Origin: Lysinibacillus sp. G4S2
Lineage (GTDB): Bacteria; Bacillota; Bacilli; Bacillales_A; Planococcaceae
Direction: 5' to 3'
Assembly (NCBI RefSeq): GCF_030348505.1
Contig: NZ_JAUCFJ010000002.1
Coordinates: forward strand, 1,554,001-1,618,000
DNA: 64,000 nucleotides
Part shown: in pieces, positions 1 through 8,750 of the stretch
How the letters are laid out: every line of letters starts with the position of its first letter
Position numbering within the stretch: position 1 is the stretch's first letter
Program-made: the position numbers and the translations under genes
Notes under the pieces: generated by a model
Seen by the model: only the letters and a program-made list of their open reading frames with translations
What the model was told of the DNA's origin: nothing
Databases searched by the model: none

Positions 1-696
1 AGCAGCTAATTCTCCTAGACCTTTTAATGCATCGTCTGTACAGCTTGGAATAAAGCGAGGTGTTACAACTGGATAAACACCTTGTTTTGTTGATTTTGCT
101 AATTCCTTCACAGCTAAAATAAATTCTTCAGTATCTTTTAATGCAGTTTGCGTATTTGCATCACGATAATAGTCTGGATTTTGTTCAGGATCATCCATCA
201 CAACTTTCCCAACTAGACCTCGTTGCCCTTTTTCAGCGCAAATTTTCGCTAATAGCAGGCTCGCTTCTTTATGGACAGTTGCAAAATAGAGTGATGTAGT
301 AGTTCCATTTGCAAGAAGAGTACTTACTAAATCTTCATAGATCTTTTGTGCAAACTCTAAATCGGAGAATTTCGATTCGATAGGGAATGTGTATGTATTT
401 AGCCAGTCATAAAGTGGAATATCTAATGCAGTTCCAGCTTGTGCCCATTGTGGTGCATGTACATGTAAATCGACAAAGCCTGGAAAGAAATATTGACCGT
501 CAGCTAATTGATGGAAATTTTCTTGATGCTGATATGTAGTTAATAGATTTTGATAATCTGGATGCTCAGGAGCTACTGTTTTTTCAATCATTCCATTAGC
601 ATTAATGAAGAATAAATAATCCTTTAATATTTGTACTTTTGTAGGAGACTTACTTGAAAAAGCTGTCCCTTTAAAAATTGACGTATAATCAGTCAT
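1..696 (-). CDS. guaD: Guanine deaminase, N-terminal part (runs off the window)
   Basis: This gene encodes a zinc amidohydrolase that converts guanine to xanthine and ammonia in purine salvage. It is open from the ATG at 696 to the window edge, so the first 232 codons are present and the C-terminus is missing. Residues 72-80 carry PGFVDLHVH, with the HxH metal-binding pair at His78 and His80, and the family-typical stretch LDIPLYDWLNTYTFPIE follows at 91-107. The spacing of these motifs fits the ATZ/TRZ-type guanine deaminases rather than cytosine deaminase. A GGTGG ribosome-binding site lies 5-6 bases upstream of the start. The remaining metal ligands lie outside the window and cannot be checked. 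Confidence 0.85.
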   Translation of the reverse strand, partial: MTDYTSIFKGTAFSSKSPTKVQILKDYLFFINANGMIEKTVAPEHPDYQNLLTTYQHQENFHQLADGQYFFPGFVDLHVHAPQWAQAGTALDIPLYDWLNTYTFPIESKFSDLEFAQKIYEDLVSTLLANGTTTSLYFATVHKEASLLLAKICAEKGQRGLVGKVVMDDPEQNPDYYRDANTQTALKDTEEFILAVKELAKSTKQGVYPVVTPRFIPSCTDDALKGLGELAA

Positions 697-889
697 AAAA
701 ACCACCTTAATGTTCGTTTATTGATGAATGCATGGATTATTATAGGGCATTATAAGTGATTAGTCTACATAAAAACGAATATTAATAGGGGCGATACGGA
801 CTTTTGAATAGATTCCGCTATTTTTTACAGCTTTTACAAGCATTGTGATGAATCAATGCCGAAAATTAGGATGATGTTTTTAAACGTGT

Positions 890-1255
890 GTCATGTAGTT
901 GATTTCCGTTCCGGCTGGGCGACTTTAACTGATTATAGCGTAGGGCTACTCGACTCCTGCGGGAAAAGTGAGACAGGCGTGACCCTGCACGGAGCGTATG
1001 TTTTCTGTGCGAAAGCGAAGTGCTAAAGTAGCGACAGCAAATGTTTTAATGTGCGAAAGCGAAGCGACAGCAACAACAATATTTTATATGTGCGAAAGCG
1101 AAGCGACAGCAACAAATGTTTTATATGTGCGAAAGCGAAGCGACAGCAACAACAATGTTTTATATGTGCGAAAACGGAGTGTCAGCGGCAACACCAGCGG
1201 AGGAAACGGCTCGACACTCTCCCGCAGGAAAGCGAGTAGCCAGTAGTGGAAGGCA
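890..1255. repeat. Dispersed palindromic repeat (family A) with an internal tandem array
   Basis: The outer parts match other copies in this window: TTGATTTCCGTTCCGGCTGG at the left, CTACTCGACTCCTGCGGG near 947, GACCCTGCACGGAGCG near 980, and CGGCTCGACACTCTCCCGCA near 1207. The GGCTACTCG and CGAGTAGCC arms are complementary. Inside it, the unit TGTGCGAAAGCGAAGCGACA plus a short AT-rich tail starts at 1006, 1050, 1089, 1126 and 1165, so the period varies between 37 and 44 bases. The open frames across the array are by-products of the repeat. Related copies lie near 20.2, 40.8 and 59.0 kb, with end fragments at 1.9 and 49.1 kb. Confidence 0.75.
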
Positions 1256-1347
1256 GAGCCTTTTAATAAATCGGGGAGGATAAAGATGGTTAATCAACAC
1301 GCTGGTATATTATTTAGAAGAGCTTGTATATTATTTTATATTTTCTT

Positions 1348-1785
1348 TCATAGCGACAGACTCATAGAAACGGTTCTTGTATTAAAACCCATTTTTTCGT
1401 ACAGTTTAATAGCATTATTCTCGGAAAAAGCACTAAGACGAACTTCAGAGTATCCTTGTTGTCTTAGTTGGTCAATGGCTGTTGTCATTAATCGTTTAGA
1501 AATTCCTTTTCCTCTGTATTCTACTAAAACAAATAGTTCATAAATAAATCCGTTTATCTTATCGGTAAACTGATCTTTACTTGTTCCTAAAAGAACCCAG
1601 CCCATTAATTTATCTTCTTCTGTAGCTATTAAGTAATAGCATCCCTTTTCCAGTAGTGGTTTAACAAGTTGTTCGACTTTTTCATTAGTAGGTTTTACTT
1701 CACTCAATGTACCTTCAAATACAGCTTGAGGAGAAAGCTCCAAAACCTTTTTGAGTTCCGAATCGTTAGGTTTTCTAATATCCAT
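1348..1785 (-). CDS. GNAT-family N-acetyltransferase
   Basis: This is a stand-alone acetyl-CoA-dependent acetyltransferase of about 145 residues; the substrate is unknown. The acetyl-CoA loop is visible as EYRGKGISKRL (R-x-x-G-x-G/A), preceded by the beta-strand FIYELFVLV and followed by the C-terminal VRLSAFSENNAIKLYEKMGF, which is typical of the fold. I place the start at the ATG at 1785, with GAAAGGA about 13 bases upstream. A TTG at 1797 is possible but sits directly on that Shine-Dalgarno sequence. The gene stands alone between two repeat-containing gaps. Confidence 0.8.
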   Translation of the reverse strand: MDIRKPNDSELKKVLELSPQAVFEGTLSEVKPTNEKVEQLVKPLLEKGCYYLIATEEDKLMGWVLLGTSKDQFTDKINGFIYELFVLVEYRGKGISKRLMTTAIDQLRQQGYSEVRLSAFSENNAIKLYEKMGFNTRTVSMSLSL

Positions 1786-1860
1786 AAATATAATCAATTC
1801 CTTTCATTATCTTTTCAGTTTATCACAAAATTCCGTTAATTATTTTAGCGTCTTTCATTT

Positions 1861-1965
1861 GAGACCCGGCATCGAGCACCGCGAGTGAAGCGGCTCATCG
1901 GATGCCCTAAAAAAGTCCCCCAGTCGGAACAAAAATCAACCACACGTTATGAGTCATTGAGAGAG
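1861..1965. repeat. End fragment of the family A repeat
   Basis: GTGAAGCGGCTCATCGGATG at about 1885-1904 and CCAGTCGGAACAAAAATCAA followed by CCACACGTTATG near 1920-1952 match, in reverse, the copy at 58995-59165 and the fragment at 49139-49186. The middle of the element is missing, so this looks like a decayed remnant downstream of the LysR gene. Confidence 0.55.
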
Positions 1966-2056
1966 GGCTAGTTACAAATTTTGTGAATAAAAAAGACTAC
2001 ACTTCAATTCGCTGCTGTACAAATTTTGTGTAGTTTAAGCTTTTTAAAAATGACTG

Positions 2057-2947
2057 TTATGAAATTGAGTTATTGATGATGTTAATAAAGGCATTAAAGG
2101 TCGAAGAGGTATTTTGTTCATTTTTTCGTGTACAAAGAAAAATAGGGCGCTGAATGTCGATGTCTTTTATAAAAACGCGGGCTACTTGCTGCCGTTGAAT
2201 AAAGCTGGAAGCCGCTATGGATGGAGCTAGCATCGTACCATACCCAGCTGCAATGGCGTGAATGGACTCATTGATACCATCCAGTTGCAGCCCTACTCTT
2301 GGCGGTGGGATTTTATGAACCTTACATAAGGCGTTTAAATATTCTTTTGTAGAGCTACCATCTTCTCGTGAAACAAATGGCTCTTGCATTAATTCCGCTA
2401 AAGTCACTTTTTGATCTGCCAGTGGATGTCCATATGGGACGATAAACCAATAATCGAGATTCATGAGGAATTGATAATTAATATCTGGATGATGACCGTC
2501 CTCTTTTACGATAAAAGCAATATCAGCCTTATAGTGAAGTAATTCTTCAATAACTTGCTGGGAATTAGCTGATTTTATGTGGATATTAGTTGTCGGATAG
2601 GCATGCTTATACTTTGCGAGCCATTTTGGTAATAAAAAATGGGATGGAACATGGGTAGAAGCGATTTGTAAATCTTCATTACCAGTGTTTTTTAATTGCT
2701 CTAATTTGTGTTCAATATCCAATTCTAAATCAAATAATCGCTGAGCCTGTTTAAATAAAAATTCCCCATTTTGTGTTAAAGTAATTCCTCGGCCTTTCGA
2801 TTCTAAAAGAGTTAAGCCAAGTTCCTTTTCTAAATTTCTTATTTGGATGGTAACGGCAGGTTGGCTAATCATTAGAGCTTGCGCTGCCTTAGAAACACTG
2901 TTGAGTTCAGCTACCTTTGTGAATAATCTAAGAGCATGTAAATTCAT
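2057..2947 (-). CDS. LysR-family transcriptional regulator
   Basis: This is a 296-residue LysR-type regulator. The N-terminal winged helix-turn-helix is clear (SVSKAAQALMISQPAVTIQI, about residues 17-36), followed by the linker helix and a periplasmic-binding-like effector domain. It is divergently transcribed from the MFS exporter gene at 3065, with 117 bases between them. That arrangement usually means the regulator controls the transporter and itself. It is a close paralogue of the regulator at 46126-47010: both begin MNLHALR and keep SQPAVTIQIR. The effector is unknown. The intergenic region is very AT-rich, and I could not pick a convincing T-N11-A box. Confidence 0.88.
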   Translation of the reverse strand: MNLHALRLFTKVAELNSVSKAAQALMISQPAVTIQIRNLEKELGLTLLESKGRGITLTQNGEFLFKQAQRLFDLELDIEHKLEQLKNTGNEDLQIASTHVPSHFLLPKWLAKYKHAYPTTNIHIKSANSQQVIEELLHYKADIAFIVKEDGHHPDINYQFLMNLDYWFIVPYGHPLADQKVTLAELMQEPFVSREDGSSTKEYLNALCKVHKIPPPRVGLQLDGINESIHAIAAGYGTMLAPSIAASSFIQRQQVARVFIKDIDIQRPIFLCTRKNEQNTSSTFNAFINIINNSIS

Positions 2948-3064
2948 TATGTATCCACCTTTTATAAAAAATTTTTATCCTTTTATATAAATTATATATT
3001 AGATTTATTAATTTTCACTCTGTATCCTTTTAATTACAAAAAGTTTTTTGGGGGTGGGGATGAG

Positions 3065-4267
3065 ATGAATCGACAGCATGTTGGAATTTTATTTGGAGGG
3101 GTGCTATTACTTGTAGTAGCAATGGGAATTAGTAGATTTGCATTCACGCCAATTTTGCCATTTATGCGTAATGATGTCGGGTTTTCGTTTGAAGTTGCAG
3201 GATTTTTGGCATCAAGTAATTATATCGGCTATTTTATTGGCGCGTTGTGGGCAGGATTTATCAATCGCCAAAAAAAGAACTTTTTATTGCTAAGTGTTGT
3301 TTTGAATGTCCTTTCTATTGTTCTTATGGGAATCATTGAAATATACAGTGTTTGGCTTGCGCTTCGTCTGATTGCAGGCATCACAGGGGGACTTATTTTT
3401 GTATTAACATCGAGCATTATTATGGATTACTTAGCAAAGCATTCACTTACACGATGGTCAGGCTATTTATTTGGTGGTATTGGATTAGGAATTGCTATTT
3501 CAGGTTTATTTGTACCAGCTATTGAAGCGCGTTTTGCATGGCAAGGTACATGGGTCGGCTTAGGGATTTTATCTGCTGTGTTTTTAGTGATGACATTTAT
3601 ACTTTGGAGAGATTTGGATGTACAGGATAGTGTGAAAACCGCTAAATCCTCTGATGCAAAAATGACAACGGGCTTTATGCCATGGCTGATTGTCGCATAT
3701 GGCTTAGAGGGGTTAGGCTATATTATCACAGGTACTTTTTTAGTAGATATCATTCATAATATTCCTTCACTCCAAGAGTACTCATCGTATAGCTGGGTCA
3801 TTGTTGGAGTAGCGGCCATACCGTCAGCACCTGTTTGGACTGTGCTATTAGAAAAGTTTTCAGCAATTAAGATTTTGTTTGTGGCATACATATTACAAGT
3901 GATAGGTATCTTGTTACCGGTATTTTCACAAACAGCATGGAGCGTTTTATTATCGTCATTTTTATTCGGCTTAACATTTGTAGGAATTGTAACGTTAACG
4001 ACCTCCTATGCGCGCCAGTTATTCCCGACACAAAGCGGTCCGGTAGTATCTTTGTTAACAACTTTTTATGCATTTGGACAAATTATCGGTCCAATCATCG
4101 CTGGTCAGCTTGTGGCGTTTTATAATAGCTATAAGGCAGCGCTTGTATTTGCAGGAGTCATCGTATTTTTTGCATTAATTGTTATGTTATGTGGAAGATG
4201 GGTAACTGTTAAACGACAGGCAACTTTAGACAATGCATTGCCGATCAAAACTCAATCCAGTCCTTGA
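3065..4267 (+). CDS. MFS transporter of the YbfB/YjiJ type
   Basis: A 400-residue major facilitator protein with about twelve hydrophobic segments. The N-terminal GISRFAFTPILPFM and SNYIGYFIGALWAG are characteristic of the YbfB/YjiJ (MFS_4) group, whose members are putative exporters of unknown substrate. The start ATG at 3065 follows a G-rich Shine-Dalgarno (GGGTGGGG). It is divergent from a LysR regulator, probably its controller, and is closed by a strong terminator directly downstream, so it appears to be monocistronic. Confidence 0.85.
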   Translation: MNRQHVGILFGGVLLLVVAMGISRFAFTPILPFMRNDVGFSFEVAGFLASSNYIGYFIGALWAGFINRQKKNFLLLSVVLNVLSIVLMGIIEIYSVWLALRLIAGITGGLIFVLTSSIIMDYLAKHSLTRWSGYLFGGIGLGIAISGLFVPAIEARFAWQGTWVGLGILSAVFLVMTFILWRDLDVQDSVKTAKSSDAKMTTGFMPWLIVAYGLEGLGYIITGTFLVDIIHNIPSLQEYSSYSWVIVGVAAIPSAPVWTVLLEKFSAIKILFVAYILQVIGILLPVFSQTAWSVLLSSFLFGLTFVGIVTLTTSYARQLFPTQSGPVVSLLTTFYAFGQIIGPIIAGQLVAFYNSYKAALVFAGVIVFFALIVMLCGRWVTVKRQATLDNALPIKTQSSP

Positions 4268-4274
4268 ATTAGAA

Positions 4275-4316
4275 AAGCCAGAAATCCGATTGGGGATTTC
4301 TGGCTTGTGTTTTTTT
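4275..4316 (+). terminator. Intrinsic terminator of the MFS gene
   Basis: The stem AAGCCAGAAATCC pairs with GGGATTTCTGGCTT around a five-base loop and is followed, after GTG, by seven T residues. It lies 8 bases after the MFS stop codon. Confidence 0.9.
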
Positions 4317-4414
4317 AAAAGATGGCATGCCTCTATCTACATGGTATAAAAAAATGAAATATAAGTCTATAACTTTTTTTGTGTATATGAAAAAATGGTA
4401 ATGTGCACAAGGGA

Positions 4415-4426
4415 CGTAACGTTACG
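4415..4426. promoter_or_regulatory. Candidate operator upstream of the methyltransferase
   Basis: CGTAACGTTACG is a perfect 12-base palindrome 27 bases before the methyltransferase start. Dyads of this composition are typical of promoters controlled by MerR-family regulators (TipA/BmrR type). No regulator gene is adjacent, so the assignment is tentative. Confidence 0.3.
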
Positions 4427-4452
4427 ATTCTATACAGAGATGAGGGAATTGT

Positions 4453-5214
4453 ATGGCAAGAACAGTACCGACAGAAGAGGCGATTAAACGCTGGAATCTA
4501 CATGCAGAAAGGTTTACAGCAAACTACGATGAACATGGTGATATACACCGTGAAGTATTATTAAATCCGGCCATTTTTTTATTATTGGAAGAGGTGGAAG
4601 GGAAAAGGCTATTAGATGCAGGATGTGGTGAAGGTTATTTAAGTAGAAAACTTGCTCAACAAGGGGCTATTGTCACAGCTGTTGATTATTCAGAAAAGAT
4701 GCTAGAAATTGCAAGGGAAAGAACACAGGAGGAAGTCACTATACAATATGAATATGGAAATTGCGAAAAACTAGATTTTTTAGCAGATGAACAGTTTGAT
4801 TGTATTGTTTCCAATATGGTTCTTCAAGATTTAGAGAATTATAAGGAAGCTTTGAGTGAGATGTATCGGCTGTTAAAACCAAATAGCACTTTGATCTTTT
4901 CGATTCTTCATCCTTGCTTTGTTACGCCTAATAGTGGATGGATAAGAAATGAAAGTCTTGACCAACAGTATTGGAAGGTTCAACGATATTTTTATGAAGG
5001 TGTATATGATCAAACGCTTCCGCTAGATTCAGATGAAAAAATTGTTTTTTATCACCGAACATTAACGAGCTATATGAAAGCAATTTTTCAAGCAGGATTT
5101 ACGATAGAAGACGTTATCGAACCGATGCCTTCAAAAGAGATGCTTACAAAGTATCCACAATTCGAGGAAGATTTGCATTGTGCAGATTTTATCGTATTTA
5201 AATTAAGAAAATAA
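4453..5214 (+). CDS. Class I SAM-dependent methyltransferase
   Basis: A 253-residue Rossmann-fold methyltransferase. The SAM-binding motif I is LLDAGCGEGYLSRKLA (about residues 53-68), followed by acidic VDYSEKML and the motif IV-like region FDCIVSNMVLQDL. The layout fits UbiE/Methyltransf_11 small-molecule methyltransferases; the substrate cannot be told. The start ATG is preceded by GAGGGA. The DUF6886 gene follows 14 bases later and probably shares the transcript. A CGTAACGTTACG dyad upstream may regulate the pair. Confidence 0.85.
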   Translation: MARTVPTEEAIKRWNLHAERFTANYDEHGDIHREVLLNPAIFLLLEEVEGKRLLDAGCGEGYLSRKLAQQGAIVTAVDYSEKMLEIARERTQEEVTIQYEYGNCEKLDFLADEQFDCIVSNMVLQDLENYKEALSEMYRLLKPNSTLIFSILHPCFVTPNSGWIRNESLDQQYWKVQRYFYEGVYDQTLPLDSDEKIVFYHRTLTSYMKAIFQAGFTIEDVIEPMPSKEMLTKYPQFEEDLHCADFIVFKLRK

Positions 5215-5228
5215 AGGAGGGGAAACAT

Positions 5229-5750
5229 GTGCGTATAGTTCATGTCAGTGAGGAAAGTGATATTACAGTATTCTATCCACGATTACCTGATCGATTAGAT
5301 TTAGATCCAGAAAAAGGGCTAGTATGGGCAATCAACGAAACATGTTTACCTAACTTTTTAATCCCTAGAAATTGCCCACGAGTTTGCTATCATATTGGTG
5401 CCGATACAACCGAACAGGATAAACGAGCCTATATAGCATCGACATCGTGTTCACACGTTATTGTTATTGAAAGCAAGTGGTTTGAGACGATGAAAAATAC
5501 GAATCTTTACTTATATGAATTTGATAGTAATGGATTCACACTACAAGACCAAAATGCTGGTTATTATACAAGTGAAACTACACAAATTCCAATTGCTAAA
5601 ATTGAAGTGGAAAATTTGTTTGAGGAATTGTTTAAGCGTAATGTTGAAGTACGAATAGTTGATAATTTGTGGGATATTCATGATGAAATTCAAAAAACAT
5701 CATTTAATTGGTCCATGTGTAGAATGCGATTTGCGCAACCAAGAAAATAA
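5229..5750 (+). CDS. DUF6886-like hypothetical protein
   Basis: A 173-residue soluble protein starting at GTG 5229, with GGAGGGGAAA just upstream. The order IVHVSEESDITVFYPRLPDR, LVWAINETCLPNFLIPRNCP (two separate stretches) and a C-terminal MRFAQPRK matches what I recall of the DUF6886 family. Members of that family have no established activity. It is probably co-transcribed with the methyltransferase 14 bases upstream. An alternative start ATG one base earlier runs immediately into a stop, so GTG is the only sensible start. Confidence 0.7.
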   Translation: MRIVHVSEESDITVFYPRLPDRLDLDPEKGLVWAINETCLPNFLIPRNCPRVCYHIGADTTEQDKRAYIASTSCSHVIVIESKWFETMKNTNLYLYEFDSNGFTLQDQNAGYYTSETTQIPIAKIEVENLFEELFKRNVEVRIVDNLWDIHDEIQKTSFNWSMCRMRFAQPRK

Positions 5751-5805
5751 AGAGAAACTTTACTAAGTGGTTTTTTTCATCCCCAATTAGTATTAGTTGA
5801 ACGAA

Positions 5806-5885
5806 TCGGCCATTTACGGGCAGTGAGTCTCCACCTATCTTCCTTGCTTTCGGTACAGATAAATTACTGCCCGTTAATGCAGGAT
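5806..5885. repeat. Palindromic repeat, family B, copy 1
   Basis: The arms ACGGGCAGT (5816-5824) and ACTGCCCGT (5866-5874) are perfectly complementary and enclose CATCTAAATT-like sequence plus CTTTCGGTACAGATAAA. The same arrangement recurs at 62645-62775 with base changes. Confidence 0.55.
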
Positions 5886-5895
5886 AACAAGTAAA

Positions 5896-5929
5896 GCCTC
5901 GTAAACGTTGATGTTTTCGTTTACGAGGC
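5896..5929. terminator. Terminator-like hairpin between convergent genes
   Basis: GCCTCGTAAACG and CGTTTACGAGGC form a perfect 12-bp stem around a ten-base loop. It lies between DUF6886 (plus) and NUDIX (minus). The T-run is weak on both strands, so termination strength is uncertain. Confidence 0.6.
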
Positions 5930-5939
5930 ATTGTTATGT

Positions 5940-6425
5940 CTATACAGTAAAGGTTTGCTCTAATGGAGTAGTAGTAACGTCAATCAATTTACTCTCTTTA
6001 TATGTAAATATATATTCATAGTTGTTTGTTTCTTCTAGCATTTTTGGTAAGTAATAATTTAAATTTGCTATTCCTACATTTTGAGGGTGAAAAATCCATG
6101 ATAGATCTTTCCAATCGAGAATGCCTTCTGCGACTTTAATCGGTGTCGCATATGGATAGGATTCTGGTAATTCAGCAATAAAGGCATACATGCAGCCAAA
6201 GTTAGTGATTCCGTCAGTCCACGTTATTTTTCCTTTGTATGTAATATCCTGAAGTGAGATGCCCGTTTCTTCCTTAATTTCTCGTAATGCACCAGCCAGT
6301 GGCGTTTCATTTTTCTCAATCTTTCCACCTACACCATTCCAAGCCCCCATCCACTCTGGAAAATCCCTATTTAGCAATAATATTTGGTCACCCTTCTTAA
6401 GAAAACAAATTGTAAATTCAACCAT
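5940..6425 (-). CDS. NUDIX hydrolase
   Basis: A NUDIX pyrophosphohydrolase of about 161 residues that cleaves a nucleoside-diphosphate-linked substrate. The Nudix box is visible as GVGGKIEKNETPLAGALREI continuing into KEETGI, and has the G-x5-E-x7-RE-x2-EE-x-G pattern with the metal-binding glutamates present. The early GAWNGVGGK fits MutT/8-oxo-dGTPase-like members, but the substrate is not certain. I choose the ATG at 6425 because GAGGAGG lies 9 bases upstream; the frame extends upstream only into the preceding gene. It lies 35 bases downstream of the GrpB gene and is probably co-transcribed with it. Confidence 0.85.
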   Translation of the reverse strand: MVEFTICFLKKGDQILLLNRDFPEWMGAWNGVGGKIEKNETPLAGALREIKEETGISLQDITYKGKITWTDGITNFGCMYAFIAELPESYPYATPIKVAEGILDWKDLSWIFHPQNVGIANLNYYLPKMLEETNNYEYIFTYKESKLIDVTTTPLEQTFTV

Positions 6426-6460
6426 GTTTTTTCCTCCTCTTATATAGTAAAGCAAAAAAA

Positions 6461-7006
6461 TTAAGCATCTGACCTTGGTGGATTCCAGCCAGTACGCTGA
6501 CTCCATTTATCCGCTTTTCTTATTATTTCCCATATGATTTTATCTTTTGATTCAGTATACATTTGTCGATTATTTTCGTATCTTTTAGCAAGAGCATATT
6601 TTAATTCCTCATATCGTTTACAGTCATCCGGATGTGTTCTCATATAATCTCTGAATAACAATGCAAGCTGTTCAGCCCAACTACCAGCTTTTCGAACGTG
6701 TATATGTATCCTTTTATTACCGGGTGTTTCACGAAAATAGCGTTTAGTAATATCTCGATTGTTTGCTCTATAGACAAAACCTAGATTTTCTAGTTGTATT
6801 CTATAGGAATCTAATGTGTCTAAAGAGCTTACAGAAACTTGCACATCAACAATTGGCTTAGCTGCCAAGTTAGGTATAGATGTTGAGCCAATATGATCAA
6901 TCCTTATGGCAGCATCTCCTAAAGCATTGCGCAGTGAGGAGCCTAAATCTTGAAATTCTTTTATCCATTCATCATTATAGGGCATGATAATAATTTTGTC
7001 TGACAT
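6461..7006 (-). CDS. GrpB family protein (UPF0157)
   Basis: A 181-residue protein of the GrpB/UPF0157 family, which has a nucleotidyltransferase-like fold of unclear substrate. Recognisable landmarks are IDHIGSTSIPNLAAKPIVDV (about residues 36-55) and the later RIHIHVRKAGSWAEQLALLF. The start ATG at 7006 has a GGAGGGA-type Shine-Dalgarno. It probably forms an operon with the NUDIX gene 35 bases downstream. Confidence 0.88.
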   Translation of the reverse strand: MSDKIIIMPYNDEWIKEFQDLGSSLRNALGDAAIRIDHIGSTSIPNLAAKPIVDVQVSVSSLDTLDSYRIQLENLGFVYRANNRDITKRYFRETPGNKRIHIHVRKAGSWAEQLALLFRDYMRTHPDDCKRYEELKYALAKRYENNRQMYTESKDKIIWEIIRKADKWSQRTGWNPPRSDA

Positions 7007-7139
7007 TTATTCCCTCCTTAGGTAAAGACGTTGATAGGAATATTGTATCATAGCATAAAATTGTAATAACCTTTGAATATGATTATGTAATAGTGTTAAG
7101 ATTCTTTCAGGGAATTAATTATATGAAAAGAGGGAAAAT

Positions 7140-7604
7140 ATGATTTTAATAAGTTCTTGCTTAGCAGGATTAAAGGTACGCTATAACGGAACAGATAGTT
7201 TAGATGAAAGAATTCAAAAGCTTGTGTTAGAAAATAAGGCGGTAACTGTATGCCCTGAACTTATGGGAGGTTTTTCGACGCCTCGTGAGCCTGCTGAAAT
7301 TGTAGGTGGAGATGGAGAAGACGTTCTTGCTGGAAAAGCGAAAGTGGTTGAAAAATCTGGCCGTGATGTAACGGAGCTTTATTTAAAAGGTGCATATGCA
7401 ACTTTACAGAAAGCTCTCGAACTAGGTGCAACTAAGGTTATTTTAAAAGAGTATAGTCCATCCTGTGGCAGTGCAATGATTTACAATGGAGATTTCAATG
7501 GTACAAAATTAGTTGGCGTAGGTGTAACTACTGCCTTGTTAAGAAGAAATAATATTGCGGTCTTTTCTGAAGAAGATTTTTCGGAGTTATTAATGCAAAT
7601 TTGA
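7140..7604 (+). CDS. DUF523 domain protein
   Basis: A 154-residue DUF523 protein. The family signature is intact: ISSCLAGLKVRYNG at the N-terminus, VCPELMGGFSTPREPAEI in the middle, and KEYSPSCGSAMIYNG near residues 101-115. The conserved cysteines suggest a metal- or thiol-dependent role, but no function is established. The start ATG follows AGAGGGAAAAT. It appears monocistronic and lies opposite the GrpB/NUDIX pair. Confidence 0.88.
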   Translation: MILISSCLAGLKVRYNGTDSLDERIQKLVLENKAVTVCPELMGGFSTPREPAEIVGGDGEDVLAGKAKVVEKSGRDVTELYLKGAYATLQKALELGATKVILKEYSPSCGSAMIYNGDFNGTKLVGVGVTTALLRRNNIAVFSEEDFSELLMQI

Positions 7605-8260
7605 TAGGAAAATATGTGTTGGCCTGAGTAAATTATACTGAATAATATTAACTATATTTATAGAATTTAAAAGATGTTGAAAGTATTATTGACTTTTAAT
7701 TTTATTTTTAAATGCTATAATTGAGGTAAATCATTTGGAGTGATGGGTATGAGTGAAAATGTATTACGTAGAATTCCACTTGAAAAATTTGTAGATCTCA
7801 AAGTCGATTACGCATTTAAGCAATTATTTGGAAATAAAAAAAATAAAGACCTAACGATTTTCTTTCTGAATGCAATTTTAAATCGAACAGGTCACCGCGC
7901 TATTAAGGAAGTCTCTTTTATGAGTCAAGAATTTAGTGGTGAACATAGAGATGATAAGCAATCGCGGTTAGATATTCTAGTGAAAACTCAGGAGAATATA
8001 GCGATAAATATTGAAATTCAATTAAGCAATCAGCATGATATGATCAAGCGGACACTATACTATTGGTCAAAAATTTACACTTCAGAGCTTAAAAAAGGTT
8101 TTGGTTATCATAAACTAAGACCAACAATTACTATTAATATTTGTAATTTTAGTTTATTTGAGCAAACTGATGCTTATCATACTACATTTCATCTGAATGA
8201 AGATGACAGAAAATTTAGAATTGACGATGTTCTTGAAATCACTTTATAGAAATGAACAAA

Positions 8261-8449
8261 TTTATCTTCATTCAGCAGAAGATTCCCACCTTTGAAGATG
8301 GTGAGATGAATGCGGAAATGGGCCTTTTTAGAGGGTATCCAAACACCTGCTGAATGAAGATAAAGCCTCCGGCAGATGTCTCGAATTTTTAAAGGAATGA
8401 ATTGTGCGGGCACAATTCAAAATTCGGACGCAATTACGCCAAGGCGAAA
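8261..8449 (+). mobile_element. Structured ORF-less element, copy 1 (inside the Rpn gene)
   Basis: A 189-base insertion without a coding frame. Its 5' end TTTATCTTCATTCAGCAG pairs perfectly with CTGCTGAATGAAGATAAA about 100 bases later. Next come CGAATTTT / AAAATTCG enclosing the 8-bp hairpin GAATTGTG-CGGG-CACAATTC, and then a CAATT..CGCC/GGCG..AATTG hairpin. Removing 8261-8449 joins AACAAA to TTGATCAAG and restores the Rpn reading frame, so its ends are defined by the interrupted gene. AAATT occurs at both edges. Copies 2 and 3 are at 45967 and 51803, and a relative is at 44824. The shape recalls ORF-less derivatives of IS200/IS605 elements, but that link is an inference. Confidence 0.75.
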
Positions 8450-8750
8450 TTGATCAAGCAATGGTTTAATAATAACCTGAACCCATTAGATAATGAACTT
8501 GTGAGTTGGTTATCGTTCCTGGGGGTAATTGATGTAAGAAAGAAAAAAATCTATAAAGAAATCTATTTGGCATTAGAGGAACTTGCTATGAACGACAAAA
8601 GAATAAAAGATGCTTTAACTATTTGGCAAGAATTAAGTCAATCTCCAGAAGAATATTATGCCTATGAAGCCCGTTTGAAATATATATTAGATGAGGAAGC
8701 GAAGTTAGAGGATGCAAAATATTTTGCGGAGAAAGAAGGGGTCGCTAAGG

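Noticed and set aside
998-1246. Open frames of 60-85 codons over the family A array, reading words such as CESEATAT, VRKRS and CAKAKRQQQ
   Set aside because: The unit is 37-39 bases, so every frame cycles through the same words on both strands. There is no ribosome-binding site, and the same text recurs at 20.1, 40.8 and 59.0 kb. It is a repeat, not a protein family.
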